DNA of 64,000 bases from Microbacterium sp. LWO12-1.2. GTDB lineage: Bacteria > Actinomycetota > Actinomycetes > Actinomycetales > Microbacteriaceae. Positions 1 to 7,708 of the stretch are shown here, piece by piece; position 1 is the stretch's first letter; the number at the start of each line of letters is the position of its first letter. Below the pieces are notes generated by a model. That model saw only the letters and a program-made list of their open reading frames with translations. It was not told the origin of the DNA and searched no databases. The stretch is from the NCBI RefSeq assembly GCF_040675875.1, contig NZ_JBEGII010000001.1:496001-560000 (forward strand), in the 5' to 3' direction. Made by a program: the position numbers and the translations under genes.

Positions 1-38
1 AACAGACGGGGGTTCTTCTCTGCACCGGGAGCGCGTCC

Positions 39-1682
39 TCAGCGCGTGTAGACCTCACGGCCGGCGAACCATGTCGAGATGACCTCGGTGTGCACGATCT
101 CGTCGGCAGGACCGGCGATCGCGTCGCGTGCGAGCACCACGAAGTCCGCAGACTTGCCCACAGCCAGAGAACCGGTCTCGGCGGCGAGGCCCATGGCGGT
201 CGCCGCGTTGATCGTGAAGACCTCCAGTGCCTCCTCGGCGGTGATGGCCTGCTCGGGCCACAGCACGCCGGGCGCCCGGCCGAGCGGATCGGCCCTGGTC
301 ACCAGCCCCTGCAGACCTTCGAGGGTGTTCGGGGACTCGCTCACCGGCCAGTCCGAACCACCGGCGACGAGGGCGCCCGCGTCGATCAACGCCCGGTTCG
401 GCTGCGAGTGCTCGGCGCGTTCGCCCAGCACATCGGCCAGCGCCTGGGGGATGACTCCGGGGTACCAGATGAAGGGCGAGATGTCGGCCGAGACGTCGAG
501 TGCGTGCAGACGCGGGATGTCGGAGTCGGCGAGGAACTGTCCATGCGCGATCTGGATCGGCGTGGTGATCCCTTCAGCTCGCAGCGCCTCGGCGACATCG
601 AGCACCAGCCGAGCCGAGCCGTCTCCGGTGCAGTGCACCTTGGCGCCGAGCCCGCGGGCGGCGACCGCGCGCAGCCATCCGGCGAGCTCGTCGAAGGTCA
701 TGGTCGTCTCGCCGTGGAAGTGCGCGCCGTGCGCGGCATCCGCCGGGTACGGCTCCAGGAACGAGGCGGTCCGCGCCGGCGGCACCCCGTCGAGGAAGAT
801 CTTCACGAAGTCCGGGCGGTGGTGCGCGGTGCGGAACTCCTCGCCACGGGCGATAAGTGGCTCGCCGATCGGGTCGACGCCGAAGATCTCGTCGTTGATC
901 AGCAGCGAGGAGACGACCCACGCGTGGAGCTCGTCTGCGCGGTCCAGGTCGGCCAGTGCCTGCAGGATGTCGATCGAGACTCCGGCGTCCTGGAACGTGG
1001 TGATGCCGAACGAGTTCAGCAGCTCGACGCCACGGCGGGAGGCCGCCGCGTGCTGCGCTGGCGTGAGTCCGCCGCTGCGGTCGTAGGCCTCCTGCACCGG
1101 GATGCCGGCCGCTTCGAGCAGCACGCCGGTCGGGGTGCCGTCGTCGGGGTCGAGCATCGTCACTCCGGACGAGGGGATGCTCCCGGCGGTGATGCCCGCC
1201 AGTTCCAGCGCCCGGGTGTTCGCCCAGCGGTTGTGGCGCGAGTCCTCGACCAGCACGACGGGGCGCCCGCCTGCGGCCTCGTCCAGCCGCAGACGCGAAG
1301 ACGTGTTCGCGAGGTCGGGCAGCAGCGTGGTCGGCACGGCGCCGCCGACGATCCAGGCGTCCTCCGGAAGGGTGGTCGCCTTCTCCCGCACGCGGTCGAG
1401 GATCTCGTCGAGCGTCAGCGACGGCGGCAGCGAGAGCTCGAACAGATCGGTGCGACCGGCGAGCGCGTGGTGGTTGTGCACATCGACGAACCCGGGGTAC
1501 ACGGCGGCGTCGCCGACCTCGAGCATCCGGGTGCGCCGCCCGCGGAAACGCTCGATGTCGGCCGGAGAGCCGACCGCGAGGATTCTGCCGTCGCGCACGG
1601 CGAACGCCTCGACCACCGGATTCGTCCGATCCGCGGTGCGGATCATGGAACCGGTGACGATGAGGTCGGCGACCTCCGTCAT
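39..1682 (-). CDS. metal-dependent amidohydrolase (YtcJ-like)
   Basis: A 547-residue amidohydrolase-superfamily protein, expected to hydrolyse an amide or related C-N bond with metal bound in a TIM barrel. Visible motifs are the N-terminal metal pair in VDVHNHH, KVHCTGDGSARL and QIAHGQFL in the barrel, and the late Asp in GGSDWPVS; these fit the YtcJ branch (amidohydrolase_3). I chose the ATG at 1682 because the next gene upstream stops at 1684 and residues from MTEVADLIVTG match the family start; the frame stays open further upstream but is unconvincing there. It is the last gene of an operon with a MoaF-like protein and an APC permease, so the substrate is probably the imported compound or a derivative. 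The substrate is not evident from sequence. Confidence 0.88.
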   Translation of the reverse strand: MTEVADLIVTGSMIRTADRTNPVVEAFAVRDGRILAVGSPADIERFRGRRTRMLEVGDAAVYPGFVDVHNHHALAGRTDLFELSLPPSLTLDEILDRVREKATTLPEDAWIVGGAVPTTLLPDLANTSSRLRLDEAAGGRPVVLVEDSRHNRWANTRALELAGITAGSIPSSGVTMLDPDDGTPTGVLLEAAGIPVQEAYDRSGGLTPAQHAAASRRGVELLNSFGITTFQDAGVSIDILQALADLDRADELHAWVVSSLLINDEIFGVDPIGEPLIARGEEFRTAHHRPDFVKIFLDGVPPARTASFLEPYPADAAHGAHFHGETTMTFDELAGWLRAVAARGLGAKVHCTGDGSARLVLDVAEALRAEGITTPIQIAHGQFLADSDIPRLHALDVSADISPFIWYPGVIPQALADVLGERAEHSQPNRALIDAGALVAGGSDWPVSESPNTLEGLQGLVTRADPLGRAPGVLWPEQAITAEEALEVFTINAATAMGLAAETGSLAVGKSADFVVLARDAIAGPADEIVHTEVISTWFAGREVYTR

Positions 1683-1683
1683 C

Positions 1684-2523
1684 TCAGGCGTCTCCGAACG
1701 TGGCGGGCTCGAGCTCTGGCGTGTGCAGGGTCGTCGACAGCAGGCGTCCGTGCGCACCGAATGTGAAGTGCGTGGGCACCTCGCCGGTCTCGTCGAGCCC
1801 GAACAGCACACCGTGCGAGCGGATCGCGTTGACGTCGCGGTGGTCGGCGATCGTCACAGAGGCGCAGGGGATGACCTTCTCACGCCACGCGAAGATGTAG
1901 ATGCCGGGGCGCACCTCCCACACGCTGTTCTCATCGGTGTCGGCGAGGCCGCGCTCGGGGCCGGCCAGGCACTGCCACGAGTACCAGCGCGGAGACAGGT
2001 ACACGTGCTCGTAGGCGTGCTCGGTGCTGTACACCCACTCGACGCGTCGCCCGATGAGCGTCGTGGTGGGCGCCGCCTCGGCGCCGGACACCTCGACGCC
2101 TTCGATCACGCTGGGCGCGAAGACGTGCTGCACGCGGGTGCGGCCCTTCTCGGGCGCGGGCAGGATGATCGAGATGATCGCGAGCGCGCGGCCCTGCCGC
2201 AGATCGAGCACGAGCGAGACGGCCTCGTTCGGCAGGTAGCGGTGGTGGAACTGCACGAAGTACAGGTCGTCATCGACCTCGAAGGCCTCGTAGTCGTCCG
2301 TGTCCGCGGCGGCCGCCGTCGGGTCCTCGGTGCCGGGCTGGTACTCCCAGGCGACCGTGGTGTCGGAGAAGCGGTGCACGATCCGTGTGCCTCTGGCGTC
2401 GACGACCGCGATCTCGCGACCGCTGAGCGCTGTGCTGTGCGGCGCCTTGTTCGCGTCGAAGCCGGGGGCGAGGCCCTCGAGCGGGAGCCAGGTGGACGTG
2501 TCGGCGGGGTTCAACGTGGTCAT
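1684..2523 (-). CDS. MoaF-like protein, paralog 1
   Basis: A 279-residue protein of the MoaF family. The family is often labelled 'molybdenum cofactor biosynthesis protein F', but nothing else here concerns molybdopterin. It is closely related to the protein at 12222-13010: both share a core YEHVY(L/V)S, a few residues, Y(S/A)WQCL, then RG..D.D...VW and a G.Y.F..RE block (about residues 170-220). The family is predicted to form two lipocalin-like barrels; no catalytic residues are known to me. The ATG at 2523 is preceded by a GAGAAGGA-type ribosome binding site (minus strand). The stop lies one base before the amidohydrolase start and 38 bases separate it from the permease, so the three genes are probably one transcript. 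The context suggests a binding or enzymatic step in catabolism of an imported amine-like compound; this is inference. Confidence 0.8.
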   Translation of the reverse strand: MTTLNPADTSTWLPLEGLAPGFDANKAPHSTALSGREIAVVDARGTRIVHRFSDTTVAWEYQPGTEDPTAAAADTDDYEAFEVDDDLYFVQFHHRYLPNEAVSLVLDLRQGRALAIISIILPAPEKGRTRVQHVFAPSVIEGVEVSGAEAAPTTTLIGRRVEWVYSTEHAYEHVYLSPRWYSWQCLAGPERGLADTDENSVWEVRPGIYIFAWREKVIPCASVTIADHRDVNAIRSHGVLFGLDETGEVPTHFTFGAHGRLLSTTLHTPELEPATFGDA

Positions 2524-2561
2524 GCGTGTTCCTTCTCTCGGAGGGGCGGATGCGGGGAGCG

Positions 2562-4016
2562 TCAGCGGTTGCTGAACTGCTCCAGGTCGGAGGAGAGGCC
2601 TTCGTACACGGCGGGCTTCGCGCGCTTCAGGTAGACGCCGTAGACGATGCCGCCGATGACGGCCAGCACGAGGAGCAGGGGCATCAGCCGGATCGCGAGC
2701 TCTTCGGACCCGGCGACGATGTTGAAGTTCACGATCGCGAGCACCGAGATCGCGGCGATGCCGAGGAAGCCGATCCCGGGGGCGATGAAGGTGCTCCACC
2801 AGCGGGGGTCACGACCGCGGCGGAAGTACACCACGATCGAGATGGCGGCGAGGCCCTGCAGGATCAGCACGCTCAGGGTGCCGAAGCCGAGCATGGCGGG
2901 CACCAGGGTGACGATCGGGTCGGCCCCGGCGATCGCGAAGATGATCGCGACGATGCCGGCGAAGGACGCCTGCACGATGCCGGCGAGCTGCGGGGCGCCG
3001 TTCGCACGGGTGCGGGCGAGAGCCTGCGGCAGGATCCGCGCCCGTCCGAGCGAGTAGAGGTATCGGGTGGCGGAGTTGTGGAATGCCAGCATCGCGGCGA
3101 ACAGGCTCACCAGGAGCAGCACCATCATCACGGTCGTGAGCGGTCCGCCCAGGTACTGCTGCGAGAGCGTGAAGATCAGGTCGCCCGTGGGCAGGTGCTC
3201 GAGCGCGGTCGCCTGCGCCTGCGCCACGCCGGTCGCGCTCACCACGGCCCAGGTCGTGACACCGAGGATGATGCCGATCGCGATGATCGAGGTGTAGGTC
3301 GCCCGCGGGATCGTGCGCAGCGGCTGCTTGGCCTCTTCGCTGAACAGCGCGGTCGCCTCGAACCCCAGGAAGCCGGTCGCCGCGAGCAGCAGGCCGATGG
3401 GGAGAGAGCCGGAGAACACGGCCTCCGGGCTGAACGCGGCCAGGTCGTAGCCGGTCTGCACCAGCACCGAGACGTCGAACACGACCAGCATGAGCACCTC
3501 GAGCACCAGACACACGCCCAGCACCTTCGAGCTGAAGTCCACCCCGATGCGTGCGAGCACGAAGCACACCACGATCGACAGCAGTCCCCAGACGAGCCAG
3601 TGCACGTCGAGACCGGTGAGGTCGCGGATGATCGTCTGCATGAAGAAGCCGCTGGTGCCGATCGTGCCCACCACGAAGAAGTTGTAGCCGATCGTGGCGA
3701 TGAGCCCGGCGATCAGCCCGCCGGTGCGGCCGAGACCCTTCACGACGAAGGCGTAGAACCCTCCGGCGTTGACCAGCTGCTTCGACATCTGCGCGTAGCC
3801 GACCGCGAACAGCAGCAGGATCGCCGCGACCAGGAAGAACGACATCGGGGTGCCGCCGCCGTTGCCGAGCGCGATAGCGAGCGACGCCACGACGACGATG
3901 CCCGTCAACGGCGCGACGGCCGCCAGCACGAGGAAGACGATGCCGGCGACGCCGAGGGCGCCCGGTCGGAGGGAAGTGTGGTTCTGCGTCGTGGACGCAG
4001 ATGTCGGGTCTGCCAC
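2562..4016 (-). CDS. APC-superfamily amino acid/amine permease
   Basis: A 484-residue polytopic protein with about 12 hydrophobic segments, typical of the APC amino acid/polyamine/organocation family. The first segment region has the usual GALGVAGIVFLVLAAVAP pattern, and FEATALFSEEAK matches the family's conserved helix-6/loop region. It should import an amino acid or amine by proton symport. GTG at 4016 is preferred over the ATG at 4052 because AAAGGAG lies five bases upstream of the GTG. It is the first gene of the permease, MoaF-like and amidohydrolase operon and is divergent from two dehydrogenases. The substrate cannot be read from sequence; the nearby amine-related genes make an amine or amino-acid derivative likely. 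Confidence 0.9.
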   Translation of the reverse strand: MADPTSASTTQNHTSLRPGALGVAGIVFLVLAAVAPLTGIVVVASLAIALGNGGGTPMSFFLVAAILLLFAVGYAQMSKQLVNAGGFYAFVVKGLGRTGGLIAGLIATIGYNFFVVGTIGTSGFFMQTIIRDLTGLDVHWLVWGLLSIVVCFVLARIGVDFSSKVLGVCLVLEVLMLVVFDVSVLVQTGYDLAAFSPEAVFSGSLPIGLLLAATGFLGFEATALFSEEAKQPLRTIPRATYTSIIAIGIILGVTTWAVVSATGVAQAQATALEHLPTGDLIFTLSQQYLGGPLTTVMMVLLLVSLFAAMLAFHNSATRYLYSLGRARILPQALARTRANGAPQLAGIVQASFAGIVAIIFAIAGADPIVTLVPAMLGFGTLSVLILQGLAAISIVVYFRRGRDPRWWSTFIAPGIGFLGIAAISVLAIVNFNIVAGSEELAIRLMPLLLVLAVIGGIVYGVYLKRAKPAVYEGLSSDLEQFSNR

Positions 4017-4262
4017 GTCGGCTCCTTTGCTCGGTGACGGCCGTGCGTGCACGGCATCGACGACGAGGGGGATCGTCGATAGAGCGAGTCTGCTCGCGCG
4101 GCGGCGACCGCGCTTGACCCTGAGCGAAAGACGATGGTGTCAGCGTGCACAGCCCGCACCCACCCGTTCGCCCTGGCGAGAGCGAGGGCCAGGATGACGG
4201 AGAAGACACCGCCGTCCTCCTCACGCGCCACTCCGGCGCAGGCGCCGCGGTCGAAGGACACG

Positions 4263-5024
4263 ATGGACCTCCACCTGACCGGCACGACCGCCCTCATCAC
4301 GGGCGCCGCCAGCGGCATCGGCCGGGCGACCGCGCTCGCGCTCGCCGCAGAGGGGGTGCGCGTCGCACTGCTGGATCGTGACGCGACGGCGCTGGAGGCG
4401 ACCGCCGCAGCCGTGCGCGCCCAGTGCCGTGCTGACGCGTTGCTGTTCGTCGCCGACCTCACCGACGAGGCGCAGGTCCAGCGCGCCGTCGATGCCGCGA
4501 TCGCCGAGCTCGGGTATCTGGACGCGGTGGTGTGCTGCGCGGGGATCTCCGGACCGGTCGGTCGGGGGATCGAACAGACGTCACTCGCCGAGTGGAACGC
4601 CGTGTTCGCGGTGAACGTCACCGGGGCGTTCCTCGTGCTCCGGCAGGCGCTTCCGGCCCTGCGCGCGGCAGCTTCGGCATCCGTCGTCCTGCTCTCCAGC
4701 GACTCCGCGATCGTCGCCTCACCGGGCATGGTGCCCTACGCCGCATCGAAGGCCGCGCTGGTGCAGTTCGCCCGTGCGCTGTCCGTCGACCTCGCGGGTA
4801 CCGGCATCCGGGTGAACACGGTGGCGCCGTCGATCGTCGACACCCCGATGAGCCGTGGAGACCTGGGGGCCGCCGCGTTCGACGCTCCGGAGTTCCCCGT
4901 GCAGTCGGCGGCCGAGGTCGCCGCCCACGTGGCCTACCTGGTCTCGCCACGCAGCCGGGCGGTCTCCGGCACCACCCTCCTCAGCGACTTCGGATTCAGC
5001 GCGCGTTCCGGCTTTCCCGCCTAG
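4263..5024 (+). CDS. short-chain dehydrogenase/reductase
   Basis: A 253-residue classical SDR. The Rossmann glycine motif is TGAASGIG (about residues 12-19), followed by CAGI for NNAG and the catalytic Ser plus YAASK. It oxidises or reduces an alcohol/carbonyl with NAD(P). The ATG at 4263 is chosen because GAAGGA ends four bases upstream; the open frame further upstream lacks family similarity. It is followed 60 bases later by a second SDR on the same strand and is divergent from the permease operon, so it likely acts in the same catabolic island. An acidic residue at the end of beta-2 (LLDRD) favours NAD over NADP. Confidence 0.87.
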   Translation: MDLHLTGTTALITGAASGIGRATALALAAEGVRVALLDRDATALEATAAAVRAQCRADALLFVADLTDEAQVQRAVDAAIAELGYLDAVVCCAGISGPVGRGIEQTSLAEWNAVFAVNVTGAFLVLRQALPALRAAASASVVLLSSDSAIVASPGMVPYAASKAALVQFARALSVDLAGTGIRVNTVAPSIVDTPMSRGDLGAAAFDAPEFPVQSAAEVAAHVAYLVSPRSRAVSGTTLLSDFGFSARSGFPA

Positions 5025-5084
5025 CGCGACATCGCCCCTCGACATCCCGCGCACACGCGCCAGAACACACAACAAGGAGCAGAC

Positions 5085-5900
5085 ATGGGACTTGCGGTCG
5101 GATCGACGGTCTCCGGACGCGTCGTCGTCATCACGGGAGGCGGCACCGGCATCGGCGCCGCCATCGCGGAGCGCTACGCGGCAGAGGGCGCGCACGTCGT
5201 GGTCGTCGGTCGTCGACCGGAGCCGTTGCAGGCCGTGGAGCGTGCCGTGGGCGCGCACCCGGTCGTGGCGGATGCCGCCGACACGGCGTCAGCGAAGGCC
5301 GCAGTCGCCGACGTGCTGGCGAAGTTCGGGCGCATCGACGTGCTCGTCGCCAACGCCGGAGGGCACGGCTTCTCACCGGTCGCCGACACCGACGACGCGG
5401 GGTGGGATGCGGCGATCCGCGCCAATCTCACCACGGCCTTCGTCATGGCCAGGGAAGCGCTGCCGGCGCTGCTCGAATCCAAGGGGCAGATCGTGATCGT
5501 GTCGTCGCTCGCCGGGCTGTTCGCCGGCCCGTCGGTCGCGGGATACACGGTCGGCAAGCACGCCCTGATCGGACTCACCCGCACACTCGCACGCGACTAC
5601 GGTCGGCACGGGGTACGCGTGAACGCGGTGTGCCCCGGGTGGGTGCAGACGCCGATGGCCGACGAGGAGATGGACGAGTTCGCCTCGCACGCGGGCCTGG
5701 AGTCGCGGGAGGAGGCCTACGCCACGGTCACGGCCGACGTGCCGCTGCGGCGTCCAGCACGCCCGGCCGAGATCGCCTCGGTGGTGCGCTTCCTGGGGTC
5801 AGGGGAGTCGTCGTACATCACCGGCTCGGTCATCGTCGCGGACGGCGGATCGCACGTGGTGGACGTGCCGACCATCGCCTTCGACCACGCCGGGATGTAG
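5085..5900 (+). CDS. short-chain dehydrogenase/reductase
   Basis: A 271-residue classical SDR with TGGGTGIG near residue 18, NAGG, a Ser in VSSLAG and the catalytic YTVGK. A strong AAGGAG at 5074-5079 sits five bases before the ATG. The beta-2 region reads VVVGRRPEPL; the arginines there would fit NADP(H) binding. It is co-oriented with the SDR upstream (60-base gap) and probably co-transcribed. Together they could oxidise a hydroxyl formed after the hydrolase step of the neighbouring operon. The substrate is unknown. The 109 bases after the stop hold no gene. Confidence 0.87.
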   Translation: MGLAVGSTVSGRVVVITGGGTGIGAAIAERYAAEGAHVVVVGRRPEPLQAVERAVGAHPVVADAADTASAKAAVADVLAKFGRIDVLVANAGGHGFSPVADTDDAGWDAAIRANLTTAFVMAREALPALLESKGQIVIVSSLAGLFAGPSVAGYTVGKHALIGLTRTLARDYGRHGVRVNAVCPGWVQTPMADEEMDEFASHAGLESREEAYATVTADVPLRRPARPAEIASVVRFLGSGESSYITGSVIVADGGSHVVDVPTIAFDHAGM

Positions 5901-6009
5901 CTCGCCCCTGAGTCACCCTGACCCCGCCTGAGGTGACACCTGTGGTCGGAGACGGCGGCCGATTGCGACGTGGGGTGGAAAGTCGACGGGGGCGAGGCGC
6001 CCGGGCGGC

Positions 6010-6660
6010 TCAGCTCAGGGTCAACGCGAAGCCGTCGGACGTGGGCACCACCGCGACCTGCGTGAGGTCGTCCACACGGTAGGTCGGGTGGTGCGCACCG
6101 GCGTGCGGTCCGACCCCGAGCACGCGCATGCCCGCGGCGAGGCCGGCCTGGATGCCGGCGCCGGAGTCCTCGAACACGATGCAGTCGGCAGGGTCGACGC
6201 CGAGCAGCTGCGCGCCGAGCAGGAACCCCTCCGGGTCGGGCTTCGACGCCGACACGTTCTCGGCAGTGACGGTGATGGCGGGGACCGTGAGGCCGGCTGC
6301 CTGCATCCGTGCAGTCATCAGTGCCACGTTCGCCGAGGTGACGATCGCGTGGGGGTACGGGAGCAGCGACTCGAGCACCGCGCCGGCGCCGGGGATCGTC
6401 ACGACGCCGTCCACATCACTCGCCTCGGTGGCGAGCATGACGTCGTTCTCGTGCAGGTTGATGGCGTGATCGCGCTCAGGGAGCATGATCGCCATGCTCT
6501 GATGCCCCTGTCGTCCGTGGATCACGCTCAGCACGGTCGCCGGGTCGATCCCGTGCGGCTCCGCCCACGCCAACCAGAGCCGCTCCACGACGGCGGTCGA
6601 GTCGACGAGGGTGCCGTCCATGTCGAGCAGGACGGCGCGGGCGCTGATGGTCTGGGTCAC
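6010..6660 (-). CDS. HAD-superfamily phosphatase/phosphatase-like hydrolase
   Basis: A 216-residue HAD-IA hydrolase with all four motifs: DMDGTLVD near residue 14 (nucleophile and acid Asp), a Ser in VTSAN, Lys in SASKPDPEG and the acidic pair in VFEDSGAG. The family dephosphorylates sugar phosphates or phosphoglycolate; related proteins are YfbT and YniC. The start is GTG at 6660. There is no good ribosome binding site, but TAGCCT lies exactly six bases before the GTG on the minus strand, so the transcript is probably leaderless. It stands alone between the SDR pair and a repeat-filled gap, and no functional tie to its neighbours is obvious. Confidence 0.88.
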   Translation of the reverse strand: MTQTISARAVLLDMDGTLVDSTAVVERLWLAWAEPHGIDPATVLSVIHGRQGHQSMAIMLPERDHAINLHENDVMLATEASDVDGVVTIPGAGAVLESLLPYPHAIVTSANVALMTARMQAAGLTVPAITVTAENVSASKPDPEGFLLGAQLLGVDPADCIVFEDSGAGIQAGLAAGMRVLGVGPHAGAHHPTYRVDDLTQVAVVPTSDGFALTLS

Positions 6661-6666
6661 CCCCTC

Positions 6667-6672
6667 AGGCTA
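6667..6672 (-). promoter_or_regulatory. -10 box of leaderless HAD gene
   Basis: TAGCCT on the minus strand, followed by six bases and then the GTG start codon at 6660. This TANNNT-N6-start layout recurs at many genes in the window and predicts transcription starting at the start codon. No clear -35 box is seen. Confidence 0.5.
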
Positions 6673-6781
6673 ACCGCAGCGGATACCGTCGGCCGACGTC
6701 GCCGGCCGGCCCTGCCCCGCACCTGGCCCTGTACCCGCCCCGCCCCGCACCTGTACCCGCCCCGCACCTGGCCCCGCCCCG

Positions 6782-6880
6782 GCGCCGTCTGAAGGACCGA
6801 TCGCCGTCTGAAGGACCGATCGCCGTCTGCAGGACCGATCGCCGGGGAACGGTCCTGCAGACGGCCGTTTCTCCTGCATT
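6782..6880. repeat. palindromic intergenic element, copy A
   Basis: Two 19-base repeats of GCCGTCTGAAGGACCGATC lead into a third copy with GCAGG in place of GAAGG. That third copy forms the left arm of a perfect 16-bp inverted repeat: 6822-6837 (GCCGTCTGCAGGACCG) and 6850-6865, loop 12 nt. It is followed by TTTCTCCTGCATTC. The same arrangement recurs at 13196-13272, also followed by a tandem array. It lies in the 355-base gap 6661-7015, which contains no gene that I can support. Confidence 0.85.
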
Positions 6881-6890
6881 CCGCGCGCCC

Positions 6891-7003
6891 CTACCGACGG
6901 CGCCCCGACCGACGGCGCCCCGACCGACGGCGTTCCGACCGACGGCGCCTCGACCGGATTCGGCGCCCGGACCGGATTCGGTGCCCGGACCGGATGCGCG
7001 CCC
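6891..7003. repeat. 15/18-bp tandem array next to palindromic element A
   Basis: Four 15-bp units of consensus CGACCGACGGCGCCC (6891-6950), passing into three 17-18-bp units of consensus GGACCGGATTCGGTGCCC (6951-7003). It is directly downstream of the palindrome and ends just before the stop codon of the ABC ATPase gene. On the minus strand it reads as an APSVG-type peptide repeat, but no start signal or family supports translation. Confidence 0.85.
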
Positions 7004-7015
7004 GACCGCACGCCG

Positions 7016-7708
7016 TCAGCCGCCCAGATACGCACGGTGCAGCAGCTCAGGGTCACCCGTGAGCGCCTCCGAAGTGCCCTGGAACGATACCTGCCCGCCG
7101 GCGACCACGACGGCGTCGCGCGCGAGACCGAGCGCGAGCTGGGTGAACTGCTCGACCAGCAGCACGCCCACCCCCGACTGGGCGATCGACTGCACGATCG
7201 GCATCAGCCGCAGGAACACCACCGGAGCGAGTCCCAACGACATCTCGTCGATCAGCAGGATGCGCGGTTTCGCGGCGAATGCGCGGGCGAGCACGACCAT
7301 CTGCTGCTCGCCACCGGAGAGCAGCGCGGTGGGGGAGTCGATGCGCTTCTCCAGCTCGGGGAACTGCGCCAGCGCGGCATCCAGCTCGGCCGGTGTGCGG
7401 GCGGTCAACGAGATGTTCTCCCGCACCGTGAGGGAGGGGAAGACCGCCCGCCCCTGCTCGATGTGCACGATGCCCCGCCGCGCGCGTGCGACGCGGGACA
7501 GCTTGTCGATCGGCTCCCCGTCGAGCGTGATGGTGCCGGCGGAGTGCGGGGTCACGCCCGAGATCGATTCGATCAGGCTCGTCTTGCCGGCGCCGTTCGG
7601 GCCGACCAGTGCAAGCACCTCCCCGCCGTTCACGCGCAACGAGACGTCGGAGATCACGGGACCAGCCCCACGGCTGACCGTCACGGCGTCCAGTACGAGT
7701 TCGCTCAT
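7016..7708 (-). CDS. branched-chain-type ABC transporter ATPase (LivF-like)
   Basis: A 230-residue ABC ATPase of the LivF branch. It has Walker A GPNGAGKTS (near residue 34), Q-loop EQGRAVFPSLTVREN, signature LLSGGEQQM and Walker B ILLIDEMSLGL. It energises import through the LivH-like and LivM-like membrane proteins encoded upstream. The ATG at 7708 overlaps the stop of the preceding fused gene by four bases (ATGA), showing translational coupling. It is the last gene of the importer operon that also carries a binding protein. The ligand is not decided by sequence: this importer class carries amino acids, amides, urea or aromatic acids. Confidence 0.92.
   Translation of the reverse strand: MSELVLDAVTVSRGAGPVISDVSLRVNGGEVLALVGPNGAGKTSLIESISGVTPHSAGTITLDGEPIDKLSRVARARRGIVHIEQGRAVFPSLTVRENISLTARTPAELDAALAQFPELEKRIDSPTALLSGGEQQMVVLARAFAAKPRILLIDEMSLGLAPVVFLRLMPIVQSIAQSGVGVLLVEQFTQLALGLARDAVVVAGGQVSFQGTSEALTGDPELLHRAYLGG

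Noticed and set aside
1684..2523. Annotation of the MoaF-like proteins as molybdenum-cofactor enzymes
   Set aside because: No molybdopterin gene occurs in the window and both paralogs are embedded in transport/catabolic operons; the label reflects the family name, not evidence.
4017..4262. TetR operator copy in the permease/SDR divergent gap (GAGCGAGTCTGCTCG)
   Set aside because: Spacing between half-sites is two bases longer than in the two amine-oxidase-region sites and the outer bases differ.
5901..6009. Inverted CTCGCCCC/GGGGCGAG pair in the gap between the SDR and the HAD gene
   Set aside because: Arms are 80 bases apart and only eight bp; no hairpin or feature supported. Nothing else seen in that gap.
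6670..7056. Minus-strand peptide with APSVG repeats, and the VRSASD-type peptide from the 13285-13410 array
   Set aside because: They are translations of tandem DNA repeats; there is no start signal, family or conservation evidence for coding.
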